Numbered from the stretch's first letter, positions 35,930 to 48,435 are shown. The stretch is 64,000 nucleotides of DNA from Magnetospirillum sp. ME-1 (GCF_002105535.1 NZ_CP015848.1:2532624-2596623), one strand, 5' to 3'. Program-made: numbers and translations. Notes: generated by a model from the sequence alone, not told the origin.

Positions 35930-36997
35930 ATGCGTGATCTGGTAGCCCGGGTGATGGATTCCCGATTGGCCGACCTGCTGGCCCAGTGGCGGCGGGAGGG
36001 AACGGCTGTGGCCGATCCGGCGGCGCGGTTCGCCGCCCATGCCGACCACCTGCTGGTGATCGAGGCCGAGGACGGCGCCAACCGCTACGCCCATTACGGC
36101 AAGGCCTTCGCCGATTGCTTCGGCAACGACCTGACCGGCCAGGTCATCCATCTTCTGCCCGCCGACATCCTGCCCGCCGACCGCCGGTTCATGCTGGAAT
36201 TCGAGTATGGCTTCGTGCGGCGCAGCGCCCGCCCCCTGTGGCGCTCCTACACCGCCCTGTTCGGCCATGATCTGCCCCAGACCTGGCAGCGCCTGGTCCT
36301 GCCCGCCGGTGAAGGGCGGCTGGTGGTGGGGGCCTATCCGGTGACGGAATCCGCCGGCGGCGAGACCGAGGCGGCGCTGCTGCGCCTGGTCATCGACCGG
36401 GTGCCGGTGGTGCTGGCCGAGGATGGTGGGGTCGAGGATCTGGCCCTGTCCCTGGGGGCCTTCTGCGACACCAGCCGGCACATGGCCGAGCTGGAGGAAC
36501 TGGCCAGCCGCGATTCGCTCACCGGCGTGGCCAACCGCCGCCATTTCGAGCATCTGGCCGGGCTGGAACTGGACCACGCCCGGCGCATGGGGCGCTCCTT
36601 CGCCCTGCTGGCGCTCGACATCGACCATTTCAAGCGCATCAACGACACCTGGGGCCACGCCGCCGGCGACGAGGCGCTGAAATCCTTCGCCAACGCCTGC
36701 CGCATGGGCTTGCGCGAATACGACATCCTGGGCCGCGTCGGCGGCGAGGAATTCGCGGTGGCCCTGCCCAATACCGGTCCCGACGGGGCCCGGGTCATCG
36801 CCGAACGCCTGCGCGCCGCCGTAGCCGAACTGGTGGTCCACCCGGCCAAGGGCCAGTTCTTCGACCTGACGGTCAGCATCGGCGTCGCCCAGCTGCGCGA
36901 CACCGACACCGGCATCGCCACCATGCTGGAACGCGCCGACCAGGCCCTCTACCGCGCCAAGAACGGCGGACGCAACCGCGTGGTGGCCGAGGAATAG
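35930..36997 (+). CDS. diguanylate cyclase (PAS-like sensor + GGDEF)
   Basis: A 355-residue protein predicted to make cyclic di-GMP. Residues ~30-140 form a PAS-like domain (HYGKAFADCFGNDLTGQ; RPLWRSYTALFGHD) of the PAS_5 type found in Rhodospirillales. A helical linker leads to the GGDEF domain (about 190-352), with SRDSLTGVANRRHFE, substrate-binding LDIDHFKRIND and an intact active site GGEEF at 271-275. R262 and D265 make an R-x-x-D inhibitory I-site five residues before it, so product feedback is likely. No membrane helices. Its stop abuts the greB stop with no spacing. Confidence 0.93.
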   Translation: MRDLVARVMDSRLADLLAQWRREGTAVADPAARFAAHADHLLVIEAEDGANRYAHYGKAFADCFGNDLTGQVIHLLPADILPADRRFMLEFEYGFVRRSARPLWRSYTALFGHDLPQTWQRLVLPAGEGRLVVGAYPVTESAGGETEAALLRLVIDRVPVVLAEDGGVEDLALSLGAFCDTSRHMAELEELASRDSLTGVANRRHFEHLAGLELDHARRMGRSFALLALDIDHFKRINDTWGHAAGDEALKSFANACRMGLREYDILGRVGGEEFAVALPNTGPDGARVIAERLRAAVAELVVHPAKGQFFDLTVSIGVAQLRDTDTGIATMLERADQALYRAKNGGRNRVVAEE

Positions 36998-39585
<2,588 letters not shown>

Positions 39586-39588
39586 GCC

Positions 39589-40317
39589 ATGCGCGCATTG
39601 GTGACCCGCCCCAAGGAGGATTCCGAAGGCGTGGCCCACGCGCTGGCCCAACGCGGTCTCGAGGTGATGGTCGAGCCGCTGCTCGACATCGCCCCGGTGG
39701 AAGGCGCCCGGCTGGATCTCGACGGCGCCCAGGGCATCCTGGTGACCAGCGCCAACGGCATCCGCGCCCTGGCCCGGCTGCATCCGGGCCGCGACCTGAC
39801 GGTCTGGGCGGTGGGCGACGCTTCAGCCCGCGCCGCCCGCGAGATGGGATTCACCCAAATCGAAAGCGCCGGCGGCGACGTGGACACCCTGGCCGAGCTG
39901 GTGGCGGCCCGGGTCGATCCCAAAGCCGGCGCGCTGCTGCACGCCGCCGGCACGGTGGTGGCGGGCGATCTGTCGGGGCGGCTGTCGGCGCTGGGCTATG
40001 AGGTGCGTCGTCAAATCCTCTATCAGGCGGTGACCGCCACCCGCCTGTCGCCGGCGCTGCTCGACGCGCTGGGGGCCGCAAGCCTGGACCTCGCCCTGTT
40101 TTTCTCTCCCCGCACCGCGCGGACCTTTGCTACCCTGGCGATGCAAGCGGGAGTAAGGGAGAGTCTCGCCGCCATCGCCGCCTATGGCCTGTCGGCCAAT
40201 GTCTCGGCCGAGCTGGCGCCGTTGCCCTGGCGGGTGCTGCGCCAGGCGTCCGAACCCACCCAGGCCGCCCTGCTGGCCGCCATCGACGACGATCTCAACC
40301 GGGGATTCAGCCCATGA
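39589..40317 (+). CDS. hemD: uroporphyrinogen-III synthase
   Basis: A 242-residue enzyme that cyclises hydroxymethylbilane with inversion of ring D to uroporphyrinogen III, the branchpoint of heme, siroheme and cobalamin. The family is poorly conserved, but [34 protein letters not shown], and [13 protein letters not shown] with two Rossmann-like lobes are typical. Starts three bases after hemC and overlaps the next gene by four (ATGA). Confidence 0.93.
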   Translation: MRALVTRPKEDSEGVAHALAQRGLEVMVEPLLDIAPVEGARLDLDGAQGILVTSANGIRALARLHPGRDLTVWAVGDASARAAREMGFTQIESAGGDVDTLAELVAARVDPKAGALLHAAGTVVAGDLSGRLSALGYEVRRQILYQAVTATRLSPALLDALGAASLDLALFFSPRTARTFATLAMQAGVRESLAAIAAYGLSANVSAELAPLPWRVLRQASEPTQAALLAAIDDDLNRGFSP

Positions 40318-41321
40318 CGTCAGAGCCCGTTTCCGAGCCCACCGCCGCCGTGGAGGCAGCGGCTCCGCCGCCCGGCCGCGCGAAGGGCCGCCTGATGGCC
40401 GCGCTGGCCCTCGTGGCGTTGGGCGGAGCCGCCTATGGCACTTTCCCGATGTGGCGTGCCCAGCTTGGGCTGCCCACGCCCCCCGCGGCGGAGTTCTTCG
40501 AGGTGGAGAACCTGCGGGCCGAGCTGTCGGCGGCCACCGCCCGCATCGCCCAGCTGGAGGCCCGCGGCCCCGCCGTTGCCGGCCCCATGGACACGTCGCG
40601 CCTCGACCGGCTGGAAGAGGCGGTGAGGGCAGCCCATGGACAGGCGGCGGGCCCCAGCGGCGAAATCGAATCGCTGTCGAAACAGGTGAGCGATCTCAAG
40701 CGCAACTCCGCCGAGGCCAGCGCCGTCCTGCGTCTGGCCGAGCGCGTCGAGCAACTGGACCTTGCAATCCGCGAGATGCAGAGCAAGCGGTCCTCGGCCG
40801 TCGCCCTTTTGCTCGCCACCGGCCAGCTGCGCGAGGCGGTGGCGGCCGGACGGCCCTATGAGTCCGAATGGCGCGCCGCCCGCGTGCTGGCCGGCGAGGA
40901 TGGCGAAAGCCTGGGCCTGCTGGACCAGCTGAAGGACCGCGCCGCCGCCGGCATCGCGCCCCGCGCCGCCCTGATCCAGCGCTTCGACACCCTGGCCCCC
41001 GCCCTGATCCGCGCCGAAATCCTGCCCGAGGGCGAGGGCTGGTGGCGACGCACCGCCGACCGCCTGCTGTCGCTGGTCACCATCCGCCGCGAGGACGGCG
41101 CCGCCATCGGCGAAAATGCCGCCGCCGTGGTCGGCCGCGCCCAGGCGGCGCTCTCGCGCGGCGAGCTGGCCGCCGCCCTCTATGAACTGGAGGCCTTAAG
41201 CCCCGGCCCGGCCGAGGCCGCCGCCGCCTGGATCGCCGAGGCCAAGGCCCGGCAGACCGCCGACAAGGCCCTGTCCCAGCTGGCCGCCCAGGCGGTGGCC
41301 CTGGCCGGAGCGAAACCATGA
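40314..41321 (+). CDS. Mic60/mitofilin-like inner membrane protein
   Basis: A 335-residue protein with a Pro/Ala-rich cytoplasmic N-terminus, one transmembrane helix at about 27-46 (LMAALALVALGGAAYGTF), a coiled coil at about 66-165 (ENLRAELSAATARIAQLEAR ... IESLSKQVSDLKRN) and a C-terminal helical mitofilin-type domain from about 165 (AVALLLATGQLREAVAAGRP). This layout and its position after hemD and before hemY are those reported for alphaproteobacterial Mic60, the homologue of the mitochondrial crista-junction protein. It is proposed to shape intracytoplasmic membranes. Function here is inferred by synteny and architecture. Confidence 0.82.
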   Translation: MTSEPVSEPTAAVEAAAPPPGRAKGRLMAALALVALGGAAYGTFPMWRAQLGLPTPPAAEFFEVENLRAELSAATARIAQLEARGPAVAGPMDTSRLDRLEEAVRAAHGQAAGPSGEIESLSKQVSDLKRNSAEASAVLRLAERVEQLDLAIREMQSKRSSAVALLLATGQLREAVAAGRPYESEWRAARVLAGEDGESLGLLDQLKDRAAAGIAPRAALIQRFDTLAPALIRAEILPEGEGWWRRTADRLLSLVTIRREDGAAIGENAAAVVGRAQAALSRGELAAALYELEALSPGPAEAAAAWIAEAKARQTADKALSQLAAQAVALAGAKP

Positions 41322-42598
41322 GGCGGCTGCTCGTCTTCCTGGCCCTGACCGGGCTGGCGGTGGCCGGCGCCGTGTGGCTGGCCGACCGGCCGGGCGAAGT
41401 GACCATCCGCTGGCAGGGCTGGCGCGTCGATACCACCGTGCCGGTGCTGCTGGCCGTCCTGGTTGTGGTGCTGGCGGCTCTCTCGGCTCTGGGCCGTCTG
41501 GTGCGCGCGGTGTTCGGCGCCCCCGGCCGCTGGTTCCAGTCGCGGCGCCTCGGGCGCCAGCGCAAAGGCTATACCGCGCTGGCCGACGGCCTGGCCGCCG
41601 CCGCCTCGGGCGACGCGCTGCGCACCACCAAGCTGGCCCGCAAAGCCGACAGGCTGCTGAACGATCCGGCGGTGACCGGATTGCTCACCGCCCAGGCCGC
41701 CCAGCTCAGCGGCGATGACGACCAGCTGCGCCGGCGCTACGAAGCCATGACCGGACGCAAGGAAACCGCCTTCCTGGGCCACAAGGGCCTCGCCGAGCTG
41801 GCCCTGAAGCAGGGCGACCGTACGAGCGCCCGCGACTCCGCGGCCAAGGCCTTCGACCTTCAGCCCGGCGCCGAGGGGCTGGCCGTCCTGCTGCTGGACC
41901 TGCAGACCGAGGCCGGCGCCTGGGCCGAGGCCGAGCAGACGCTGCGCGCCGCCCGGCGCCGCGACGCTCTGCCCGCCGCCGAGCTGGTGCGGCGCGGCGC
42001 CCTGATCGGACTGGGCCGCGCCCAGGAGTGCCTGGCCGCCGGCAACGAATCCCAGGCCCTGGACTGGGCGCTGGAAGCCCGCGATTCCGATCCGCTGTTC
42101 GCACCCGCCATCGCCCTGGCCGCCCGGCTGCTGGCCAAACGCGGCAAGCAGCGCAAGGCAGCGTCGCTGCTGAAATCCGCCTTCAAGGCCGCCCCCCATC
42201 CGCTGCTGATCGCCGCCTGGCGCGATCTGGTCGCGGGCGAGAGTGCGCTTGACCGGGTAAAACGGTTGCAGGAGCTGGTCCAGGCCAATCCCGCCTCGCC
42301 CGATGGCCATGTGGCCCTTGCCGAAGCCGCCCTGGCCGCCCAATTGTGGGGACAGGCCCGCACCCATCTGGAAAAGGCCCTGGAACAGCGGCCGACGCGG
42401 GCCGTCTTCGAACTGCTGGCCCGCGTCGAGCGGGACGAGCGCAAGGACGAGACCGCCGCCACCGCCTGGATGGTCAGGGCCGGAACCGATTCGGCCCCGG
42501 AACAGACCTGGGTCTGCGGCGGCTGCGGCCATCATAGCCCCGACTTCGCCGTATGCTGCCCGGCCTGCGGAATCGCCGGCCGACTGGAGTGGACATGA
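41318..42598 (+). CDS. hemY: HemY-like TPR membrane protein
   Basis: A 426-residue protein with two N-terminal transmembrane helices (about 3-21 and 43-66), the HemY_N domain (RLLVFLALTGLAVAGAVWLA; WQGWRVDTTVPVLLA) and TPR-like repeats across about 130-385. It is the proteobacterial HemY of the hemCDXY cluster, not the protoporphyrinogen oxidase also called HemY. The C-terminus has a zinc-knuckle-like C-G-G-C ... C-C-P-A-C-G motif (about 393-413). Starts by overlapping the Mic60-like gene by four bases and overlaps the cytochrome gene likewise. Confidence 0.85.
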   Translation: MRRLLVFLALTGLAVAGAVWLADRPGEVTIRWQGWRVDTTVPVLLAVLVVVLAALSALGRLVRAVFGAPGRWFQSRRLGRQRKGYTALADGLAAAASGDALRTTKLARKADRLLNDPAVTGLLTAQAAQLSGDDDQLRRRYEAMTGRKETAFLGHKGLAELALKQGDRTSARDSAAKAFDLQPGAEGLAVLLLDLQTEAGAWAEAEQTLRAARRRDALPAAELVRRGALIGLGRAQECLAAGNESQALDWALEARDSDPLFAPAIALAARLLAKRGKQRKAASLLKSAFKAAPHPLLIAAWRDLVAGESALDRVKRLQELVQANPASPDGHVALAEAALAAQLWGQARTHLEKALEQRPTRAVFELLARVERDERKDETAATAWMVRAGTDSAPEQTWVCGGCGHHSPDFAVCCPACGIAGRLEWT

Positions 42599-43191
42599 GC
42601 CCCTATGCCCTGATCGCCGCCGTCCTGGCGGCCCTTGCCGCCTCTCCCGCTTTGGCCGCCGACGGCAAGGCCATCTACGCCGCCAAGGGTTGCCAGGCCT
42701 GCCACGGCGAGAACGGCGCCAAGCCCATCGCCGGCTCGCCGGTTCTCGCCGGCCAAAGCCCGGTCTACCTGTTGCGCCAGATGAACGAGATCGCCAGCGG
42801 GGTACGCAGCTCCAATCCGGTCAAGGTGATGAAGCCGGTGATCGACAAGACCAGCCCGGACGACCGCATCGCTCTGGCCGACTGGCTGGCGACGCAAAAG
42901 CCGGCGGACCCCCAGAGCGGCAATAAGGCCAAGGCGGACCAGGGCGCCGAACTGTTCGACGAGAAGGGCTGCATCGGCTGCCACGGCCCCGACGGGACCA
43001 AGCCGCTGTCGCCGGACTATCCCTATCTGGCCGGCCAGCGCAAGGACTACCTGATGGTCCAGATCAAGGCCATCCGCGACGAGATCCGCTCGACCCGGCG
43101 CGCCCGCATGATGGCCGCCAACGTGCGCAAGCTGTCCGATTCCGAGGTGGAGCAACTGGCCGAGTTCCTGTCTCAGAACAAGCGGAAATAG
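42595..43191 (+). CDS. diheme cytochrome c4-like protein
   Basis: A 198-residue periplasmic cytochrome. Signal peptide residues 1-21 (LIAAVLAALAASPALAADG), then two class I cytochrome c domains with heme motifs C33-QA-C36-H37 and C126-IG-C129-H130; PVLAGQSPVYLLRQMNEI is the c4-type segment. Axial Met candidates follow in VKVMKPV and ARMMA. Cytochrome c4 often donates electrons to cbb3 oxidases, and a complete cbb3 system lies 20 kb away. Its place in a heme synthesis operon is unusual. ATG overlaps the HemY stop. Confidence 0.9.
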   Translation: MSPYALIAAVLAALAASPALAADGKAIYAAKGCQACHGENGAKPIAGSPVLAGQSPVYLLRQMNEIASGVRSSNPVKVMKPVIDKTSPDDRIALADWLATQKPADPQSGNKAKADQGAELFDEKGCIGCHGPDGTKPLSPDYPYLAGQRKDYLMVQIKAIRDEIRSTRRARMMAANVRKLSDSEVEQLAEFLSQNKRK

Positions 43192-43200
43192 GCGGCCGGG

Positions 43201-43722
43201 ATGAGCAAGCTTCCCCTCAGCACCCTGGTCCTGGGCGGCGCCCGCTCGGGCAAGTCGGCCTATGCCGAATCCCTGTTCGGCGACCAGTCCGCCCTTTATC
43301 TCGCCACCGGCCAGGCCCTGGACGGCGAGATGGCCGAGCGCATCGACCACCACCGCCGCCGCCGGGGACCGGGCTGGAGCACGCTGGAAGACCCCCTCGA
43401 CCTGCCCGAGACGCTGGATAACGTCATGCGTCCCGACCGGCCGGTTCTGGTGGATTGCCTGACCATGTGGCTGTCCAACCTGATGCATGCCGGACGCGAC
43501 GTGGAGCGTTCGGTGGACCGGCTGTGCGAGGTGCTGGCCGCCCCCGCCGGACCGGTGGTGCTGGTCTCCAACGAAGTGGGCCTGGGCCTGGTGCCCGAAA
43601 CCCGGATGGGCCGCGAATTCCGCGACCACCAGGGCCGGGTCAACCAGCGGGTCGCCGCCCAGTGCCGCCGGGTGGTGTTCGTCGCCGCCGGCCTTCCCCT
43701 GATCCTCAAGGATATTCCCTGA
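43201..43722 (+). CDS. cobU: adenosylcobinamide kinase / adenosylcobinamide-phosphate guanylyltransferase
   Basis: A 173-residue bifunctional enzyme (CobU/CobP) that phosphorylates adenosylcobinamide and then adds GMP during assembly of the nucleotide loop of B12. P-loop LVLGGARSGKSAYAES, the GMP/guanylation His region EMAERIDHHRRRRG, and VDCLTMWLSNLM, VLVSNEVGLGLVPE match the family. Ten bases after the cytochrome gene; one base separates its stop from cobW. Confidence 0.96.
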   Translation: MSKLPLSTLVLGGARSGKSAYAESLFGDQSALYLATGQALDGEMAERIDHHRRRRGPGWSTLEDPLDLPETLDNVMRPDRPVLVDCLTMWLSNLMHAGRDVERSVDRLCEVLAAPAGPVVLVSNEVGLGLVPETRMGREFRDHQGRVNQRVAAQCRRVVFVAAGLPLILKDIP

Positions 43723-43723
43723 T

Positions 43724-44731
43724 ATGCGCAAGGTTCCCGCCACCATCGTCACCGGCTTTTTGGGGGCCGGCAAGACCACCCTGGTCCGCCATCTGCTGAC
43801 TCACAACCAAGGCCGGCGCATCGCCCTGATCGTCAACGAATTCGGCGATATCGGCGTGGACGGCGACTTGCTGGCGGCCTGCGGCGTGGCGGGCTGCAAG
43901 GAGGACGACATCATCGAGCTGGCCAACGGCTGCCTGTGCTGCACCGTGGCCGACGAGTTCCTGCCCACCATGCAGGCCCTGCTGGACCGGCCCGACCCGC
44001 CGGATCACATCGTCATCGAAACGTCCGGCCTGGCTCTGCCCAAGCCCCTGGTCAAGGCCTTCCATTGGCCGGAGATTCGCTCGCGCGTCACCGTGGACGG
44101 CGTGGTCGCCGTGGTGGACGCCCCGGCCGCCGCCTCGGGGCGCTTCGCCTCGACGCCGGAAGAGATGGCGCGGCCCGATCACGACAATCCGCTGGAAGAG
44201 GTGTTCGAGGACCAGCTGGCCTGCGCCGACCTGATCTTGCTGAACAAGGCCGACCTGATGGACGGGGACACCCTCGCCGCCTTCCGCGCCGAGGTCCAGG
44301 CCCGGCTGCGCCCCGGCGTCAAGACCCATCCCACCCGCATGTCGGCCATCGACCCGCTGGTGGTGCTCGGCCTGTCGGCGGCGGCCGAGGAGGATCTGGC
44401 GGCGCGGCCCTCCCACCACGATGCCGAGGACGGCCACGATCACGACGATTTCGAAAGCTTCGCGGTCAAGCTGCCCATGGTCGACGACCCGGCCCTGGTC
44501 GAGACCCGTGCCGTCGCCGCCATCGAAGCCCACGACATCCTGCGCCTGAAAGGCTTCCTGGCGGTGACCGGAAAACCCGCCCGCCACGTGGTCCAGGCGG
44601 TCGGTACGAGGGTGGAACGATACTTCGATCGCCCGTGGAAGGCGGATGAGGAACGTGTCGGCACCCTGGTGGTGATCGGCCGCAAGGGGCTTGACCGCGC
44701 GGCCATCGAAGCCGTGCTTCAAGGGCTCTGA
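43724..44731 (+). CDS. cobW: CobW-type GTPase
   Basis: A 335-residue G3E family GTPase. Walker A TGFLGAGKTTLVRHLL, metal-binding CxCC in ANGCLCCTVADEF, DHIVIETSGLALPKP and LNKADL (G4) are present; a short His/Asp stretch HDAEDGHDHDD near 233 is typical of a metal-binding loop. CobW is thought to deliver cobalt to the CobNST chelatase in the aerobic B12 pathway, and it directly precedes cobN here. Its stop overlaps the cobN ATG by one base. Confidence 0.94.
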   Translation: MRKVPATIVTGFLGAGKTTLVRHLLTHNQGRRIALIVNEFGDIGVDGDLLAACGVAGCKEDDIIELANGCLCCTVADEFLPTMQALLDRPDPPDHIVIETSGLALPKPLVKAFHWPEIRSRVTVDGVVAVVDAPAAASGRFASTPEEMARPDHDNPLEEVFEDQLACADLILLNKADLMDGDTLAAFRAEVQARLRPGVKTHPTRMSAIDPLVVLGLSAAAEEDLAARPSHHDAEDGHDHDDFESFAVKLPMVDDPALVETRAVAAIEAHDILRLKGFLAVTGKPARHVVQAVGTRVERYFDRPWKADEERVGTLVVIGRKGLDRAAIEAVLQGL

Positions 44732-47700
44732 TGCACCTCCTCGCCGCCCAGCCCGGCACCATCTCCGATGGGACCGAGGCCGTCGATCTCGGCCAGAGCC
44801 CCGCCGACATGGTGGTGCTGTCGGCGGCCGATACCGAGCTGGCGGCCCTGGCGGCCGCCTTCGGCGCCTGGAGCGACGCGCCGTTTACCCTGCGGCTGGC
44901 CAATCTCACCCGCCTGTCCCACCACATGTCGGTGGACCTCTACATGGAGCAGGTGGTGGCCAGGGCGCGGCTGGTGGTGGTGCGCCTGCTGGGCGGGCGC
45001 TCCTACTGGCCCTATGGCGTCGAGCAGATCGTAAGCGTCTGCCGTCGCCTGGAGATTCCCCTCGCCCTGCTGCCCGGCGCCGACCAGCCCGATCCCGATC
45101 TTATGGCCGATTCCACCGTGGCGCCCGAGATTGTGGAGCGCCTGTGGGCCTATCTGCTGCATGGCGGGCCGGATAATTGCCGCTGGTTCCTGACCCATGC
45201 CGCCGGCCTGATGGGCCACGACGCCCAATGGCTGGAGCCGCGCCCTCTGCCCCAGGCCGGGCTTTACGGCCCCGCCGATCCCCAGGACGAGCGGCCCCGC
45301 GCCCTGGTGGTGTTCTACCGCGCTTTGGTACTGGCCGGCGACACCGCCCCCATCGACGCCATGCTGGGGGAACTGCGCCGGCGGGGCATGGCGGCCTCGG
45401 CGCTATACGTCCACAGCCTGAAGGATCCGGTGAGCGCCGCGCTGACCCGCACCCTGCTGGCCGAGACGCCGCCCGACGTGATCGTCAACGCCACCGGCTT
45501 CGCCGTCTCGTCGCCGGGCAAGGCGGAAAGCGGCCCCTTCGATGCCGCCGATTGCCCGGTGTTGCAGGTGATCCTGGCGTCCGGCACCGAGGAGGCCTGG
45601 GCGGCGGGCAATCAGGGCCTGGGGCCGCGCGACATCGCCATGAACGTGGCCCTGCCCGAGGTGGACGGCCGCCTGATCACCCGCGCCGTCTCCTTCAAGC
45701 AGGCGCGGCGCGACGAGGCCACCCAGTGCGACCTCGCCACCCACGCCCCCGTCGCCGACCGCGTCGCGTTCGTTTCCGCCCTGGCCGCCAATTGGGCCCG
45801 GCTGCGGCGCAAGGACGCAAACGAGCGCCGGATCGCCCTGGTGCTGGCCAATTACCCCAACCGCGACGGCCGCATCGGCAACGGCGTCGGCCTCGACACC
45901 CCGGCGGCCACCATCGAGGTGCTGCGCGCCCTGGAAGCGGCCGGCTACCGGGTGGGCGGCATCCCGGAGAGCGGCAACGCCCTGATCGAGCTGATGCAGG
46001 CGGGCGCCACCAACGACTGGCGGGCGCTGGCCCATCGGGAGAGGCGGGAGGTCCTGTCGCTGCCCGATTACCTCGCCTGGTTCCACTCCCAGCCTAAGGC
46101 CCTGCAGGACAAGGTGAACGCCCGCTGGGGCGCGCCGGAAGCCGACCCCTTCTTCGCCAAGGGCGAGCTGCATTGCGGCGACTTCATCCTGCCCGCCACC
46201 CGTTTCGGCTCCGTTACGGTGGCGGTGCAGCCGGCACGCGGCTACAATATCGATCCCGCCAGCTCCTACCACGACCCCGATCTGGTGCCGCCCCACAACT
46301 ACCTGGCCTTCTACGCCTGGGCGCAGGATTCCTTTAAGGCCGACGCCGTCGTCCACATGGGCAAGCACGGCAACCTGGAATGGCTGCCGGGCAAGGCGCT
46401 GGCCCTGTCGTCCCAATGCTTCCCCGAGGCCGCCTTGGGCGCGCTGCCCCACCTCTACCCCTTCATCGTCAACGATCCCGGCGAGGGCACCCAAGCCAAG
46501 CGCCGGGCGGCCGCCGTGATCATCGACCACCTGACCCCGCCGCTGACCCGGGCCGAGAGCTATGGCCCGCTGCGCGAGCTGGAGCGGCTGGTGGACGAGT
46601 ATTACGAGGCGGCGGGCGTCGATCCCCGCCGGCTCAAGGTGCTGCGGCGCGAGATACTCACCCTGTCGGCCGCCGCCGGGCTGGACGAGGATCTGGGCAT
46701 CACCCGTGACGACGACCCCGACGAGGCCTTGCGCAAGCTCGACAACCACCTGTGCGAGTTGAAGGAGCTGCAGATCCGCGACGGCCTGCACATTTTCGGC
46801 GTTTCGCCCACCGGCGACCAGCTGACCGATTTGCTGGTCGCCCTCGCCCGGGTGCCCCGGGGCACCTGCCCGGACGGGGCCTCGCTGCCCCGCGCCCTGG
46901 CCGCCGATCTGGGCCTGGACGGTTTCGATCCCCTGGATTGCGTGCCGGGCGAATCCTGGACCGGCCCCCGCCCCGCCGCCCTGGACGGTGCCGATCCCTG
47001 GCGCAGCCAGGGCGACGCGGTGGAGCGGCTGGAAGCCTTGTCCCGCGCCCTGATCGCCGGGGAACGCCAGCCCCAGCCCGGCTGGGCGAGGACGATTCCG
47101 GTACTGCAATGGATCGAGGGGACTCTGCGGCCCATGGTGGAATCCTGCGGCGCGTCCGAGATCGAAGGGCTGTTGAAGGGCCTGGCCGGGCGTTTCGTCC
47201 CCCCCGGTCCCTCCGGCGCGCCCACCAGGGGGCGGCCCGACGTGCTGCCCACCGGGCGCAACTTCTATTCCGTCGACACCCGCGCTGTCCCCACCCCCGC
47301 CGCCTGGAGCCTGGGGTGGAAGTCGGCGCAGCTGCTGCTCGAGCGCCACCTGCAGGAGCATGGCGACTGGCCCAGGGCCCTGGCGCTCACCGCCTGGGGC
47401 ACCTCCAACATGCGCACGGGCGGCGACGACATCGCTCAAGGGTTGGCCCTGATGGGGGCGAAGCCCCGCTGGGACGTGGGCTCCAACCGGGTGGCGGGCT
47501 TCGAGATCCTGCCGGCTTCCGTCTTGGACCGCCCCCGAATCGATGTGACGCTCAGGGTGTCGGGCTTCTTCCGCGACGCCTTCCCCGGCCTGATCGATTT
47601 GTTCGACTCCGCGGCCCGCGCCGTGGCCGATCTGGATGAGCCCGCCGACATCAACCCGCTGGCGGCCCGCGTCCAGGCCGAGCGCGCCCGGCTCGAAGCC

Positions 47701-48435
47701 CAAGGCGCCAGCCCGGAACAGGCGGCCCGCCAGGCCGGTTTCCGGGTGTTCGGCTCCATGCCGGGGGCTTACGGGGCCGGGCTGCAGGCCCTGATCGACG
47801 AGAAGGGCTGGACCACCCGGGCCGATCTGGCCGAATCCTATATCGCCTGGGGCGGCTGGGCCTATGGCGCGGGGTCGGAGGGCGAAGCCGGCCACACCCT
47901 GTTCCGCGACCGCCTCGCCAAGGTCGAGGCAGTGGTGCAGAACCAGGACAACCGCGAGCACGACCTGCTGGATTCCGACGATTACTACCAGTTCGAGGGC
48001 GGGTTGGCGGCGGCGGTGGAGACCGCCTCGGGCAAGGCGCCCACCATCTACCACGCCGATCATTCCCGCCCCGAAACACCCCGCATCCGTACGCTCGACG
48101 ACGAGATCGCCCGGGTGGTGCGCGCTCGGGTGGTCAATCCCAAATGGATCAAGGGCGTGATGCGCCACGGCTACAAGGGCGCCTTCGAGATGGCGGCCGG
48201 CGTCGATTACCTGTTCGCCTTCGCCGCCACCACGCGGGCGGTCAAGGATCACCATTTCGATCTGGTGGCCGAGGCCTATCTGGGCGACGAAATGGTGCTG
48301 GACTTCCTCAAGGCCAACAATCCCGCCGCCCTGGCCGAGATCCGCGCCCGCCTGAACGAGGCCATCGAGCGCGGCCTGTGGCATCCCAGGCGCAACTCCA
48401 CTCACCGATTGCTGGAGCCCGACCCGCCATGCTGA
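44731..48435 (+). CDS. cobN: cobaltochelatase subunit CobN
   Basis: A 1234-residue large subunit of the ATP-dependent cobaltochelatase that inserts Co(II) into hydrogenobyrinic acid a,c-diamide; related to magnesium chelatase BchH. Family stretches include LLGGRSYWPYGVEQI, LVLANYPNRDGRIGNGVGLD, HMGKHGNLEWLPGKALAL, SLGWKSAQLLLERH and RHGYKGAFEMAAGVDYLFAF. Length fits. The CobS and CobT partners are not in this window. It is the last large gene of the tetrapyrrole operon and overlaps a 33-residue ORF. Confidence 0.97.
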   Translation: MHLLAAQPGTISDGTEAVDLGQSPADMVVLSAADTELAALAAAFGAWSDAPFTLRLANLTRLSHHMSVDLYMEQVVARARLVVVRLLGGRSYWPYGVEQIVSVCRRLEIPLALLPGADQPDPDLMADSTVAPEIVERLWAYLLHGGPDNCRWFLTHAAGLMGHDAQWLEPRPLPQAGLYGPADPQDERPRALVVFYRALVLAGDTAPIDAMLGELRRRGMAASALYVHSLKDPVSAALTRTLLAETPPDVIVNATGFAVSSPGKAESGPFDAADCPVLQVILASGTEEAWAAGNQGLGPRDIAMNVALPEVDGRLITRAVSFKQARRDEATQCDLATHAPVADRVAFVSALAANWARLRRKDANERRIALVLANYPNRDGRIGNGVGLDTPAATIEVLRALEAAGYRVGGIPESGNALIELMQAGATNDWRALAHRERREVLSLPDYLAWFHSQPKALQDKVNARWGAPEADPFFAKGELHCGDFILPATRFGSVTVAVQPARGYNIDPASSYHDPDLVPPHNYLAFYAWAQDSFKADAVVHMGKHGNLEWLPGKALALSSQCFPEAALGALPHLYPFIVNDPGEGTQAKRRAAAVIIDHLTPPLTRAESYGPLRELERLVDEYYEAAGVDPRRLKVLRREILTLSAAAGLDEDLGITRDDDPDEALRKLDNHLCELKELQIRDGLHIFGVSPTGDQLTDLLVALARVPRGTCPDGASLPRALAADLGLDGFDPLDCVPGESWTGPRPAALDGADPWRSQGDAVERLEALSRALIAGERQPQPGWARTIPVLQWIEGTLRPMVESCGASEIEGLLKGLAGRFVPPGPSGAPTRGRPDVLPTGRNFYSVDTRAVPTPAAWSLGWKSAQLLLERHLQEHGDWPRALALTAWGTSNMRTGGDDIAQGLALMGAKPRWDVGSNRVAGFEILPASVLDRPRIDVTLRVSGFFRDAFPGLIDLFDSAARAVADLDEPADINPLAARVQAERARLEAQGASPEQAARQAGFRVFGSMPGAYGAGLQALIDEKGWTTRADLAESYIAWGGWAYGAGSEGEAGHTLFRDRLAKVEAVVQNQDNREHDLLDSDDYYQFEGGLAAAVETASGKAPTIYHADHSRPETPRIRTLDDEIARVVRARVVNPKWIKGVMRHGYKGAFEMAAGVDYLFAFAATTRAVKDHHFDLVAEAYLGDEMVLDFLKANNPAALAEIRARLNEAIERGLWHPRRNSTHRLLEPDPPC

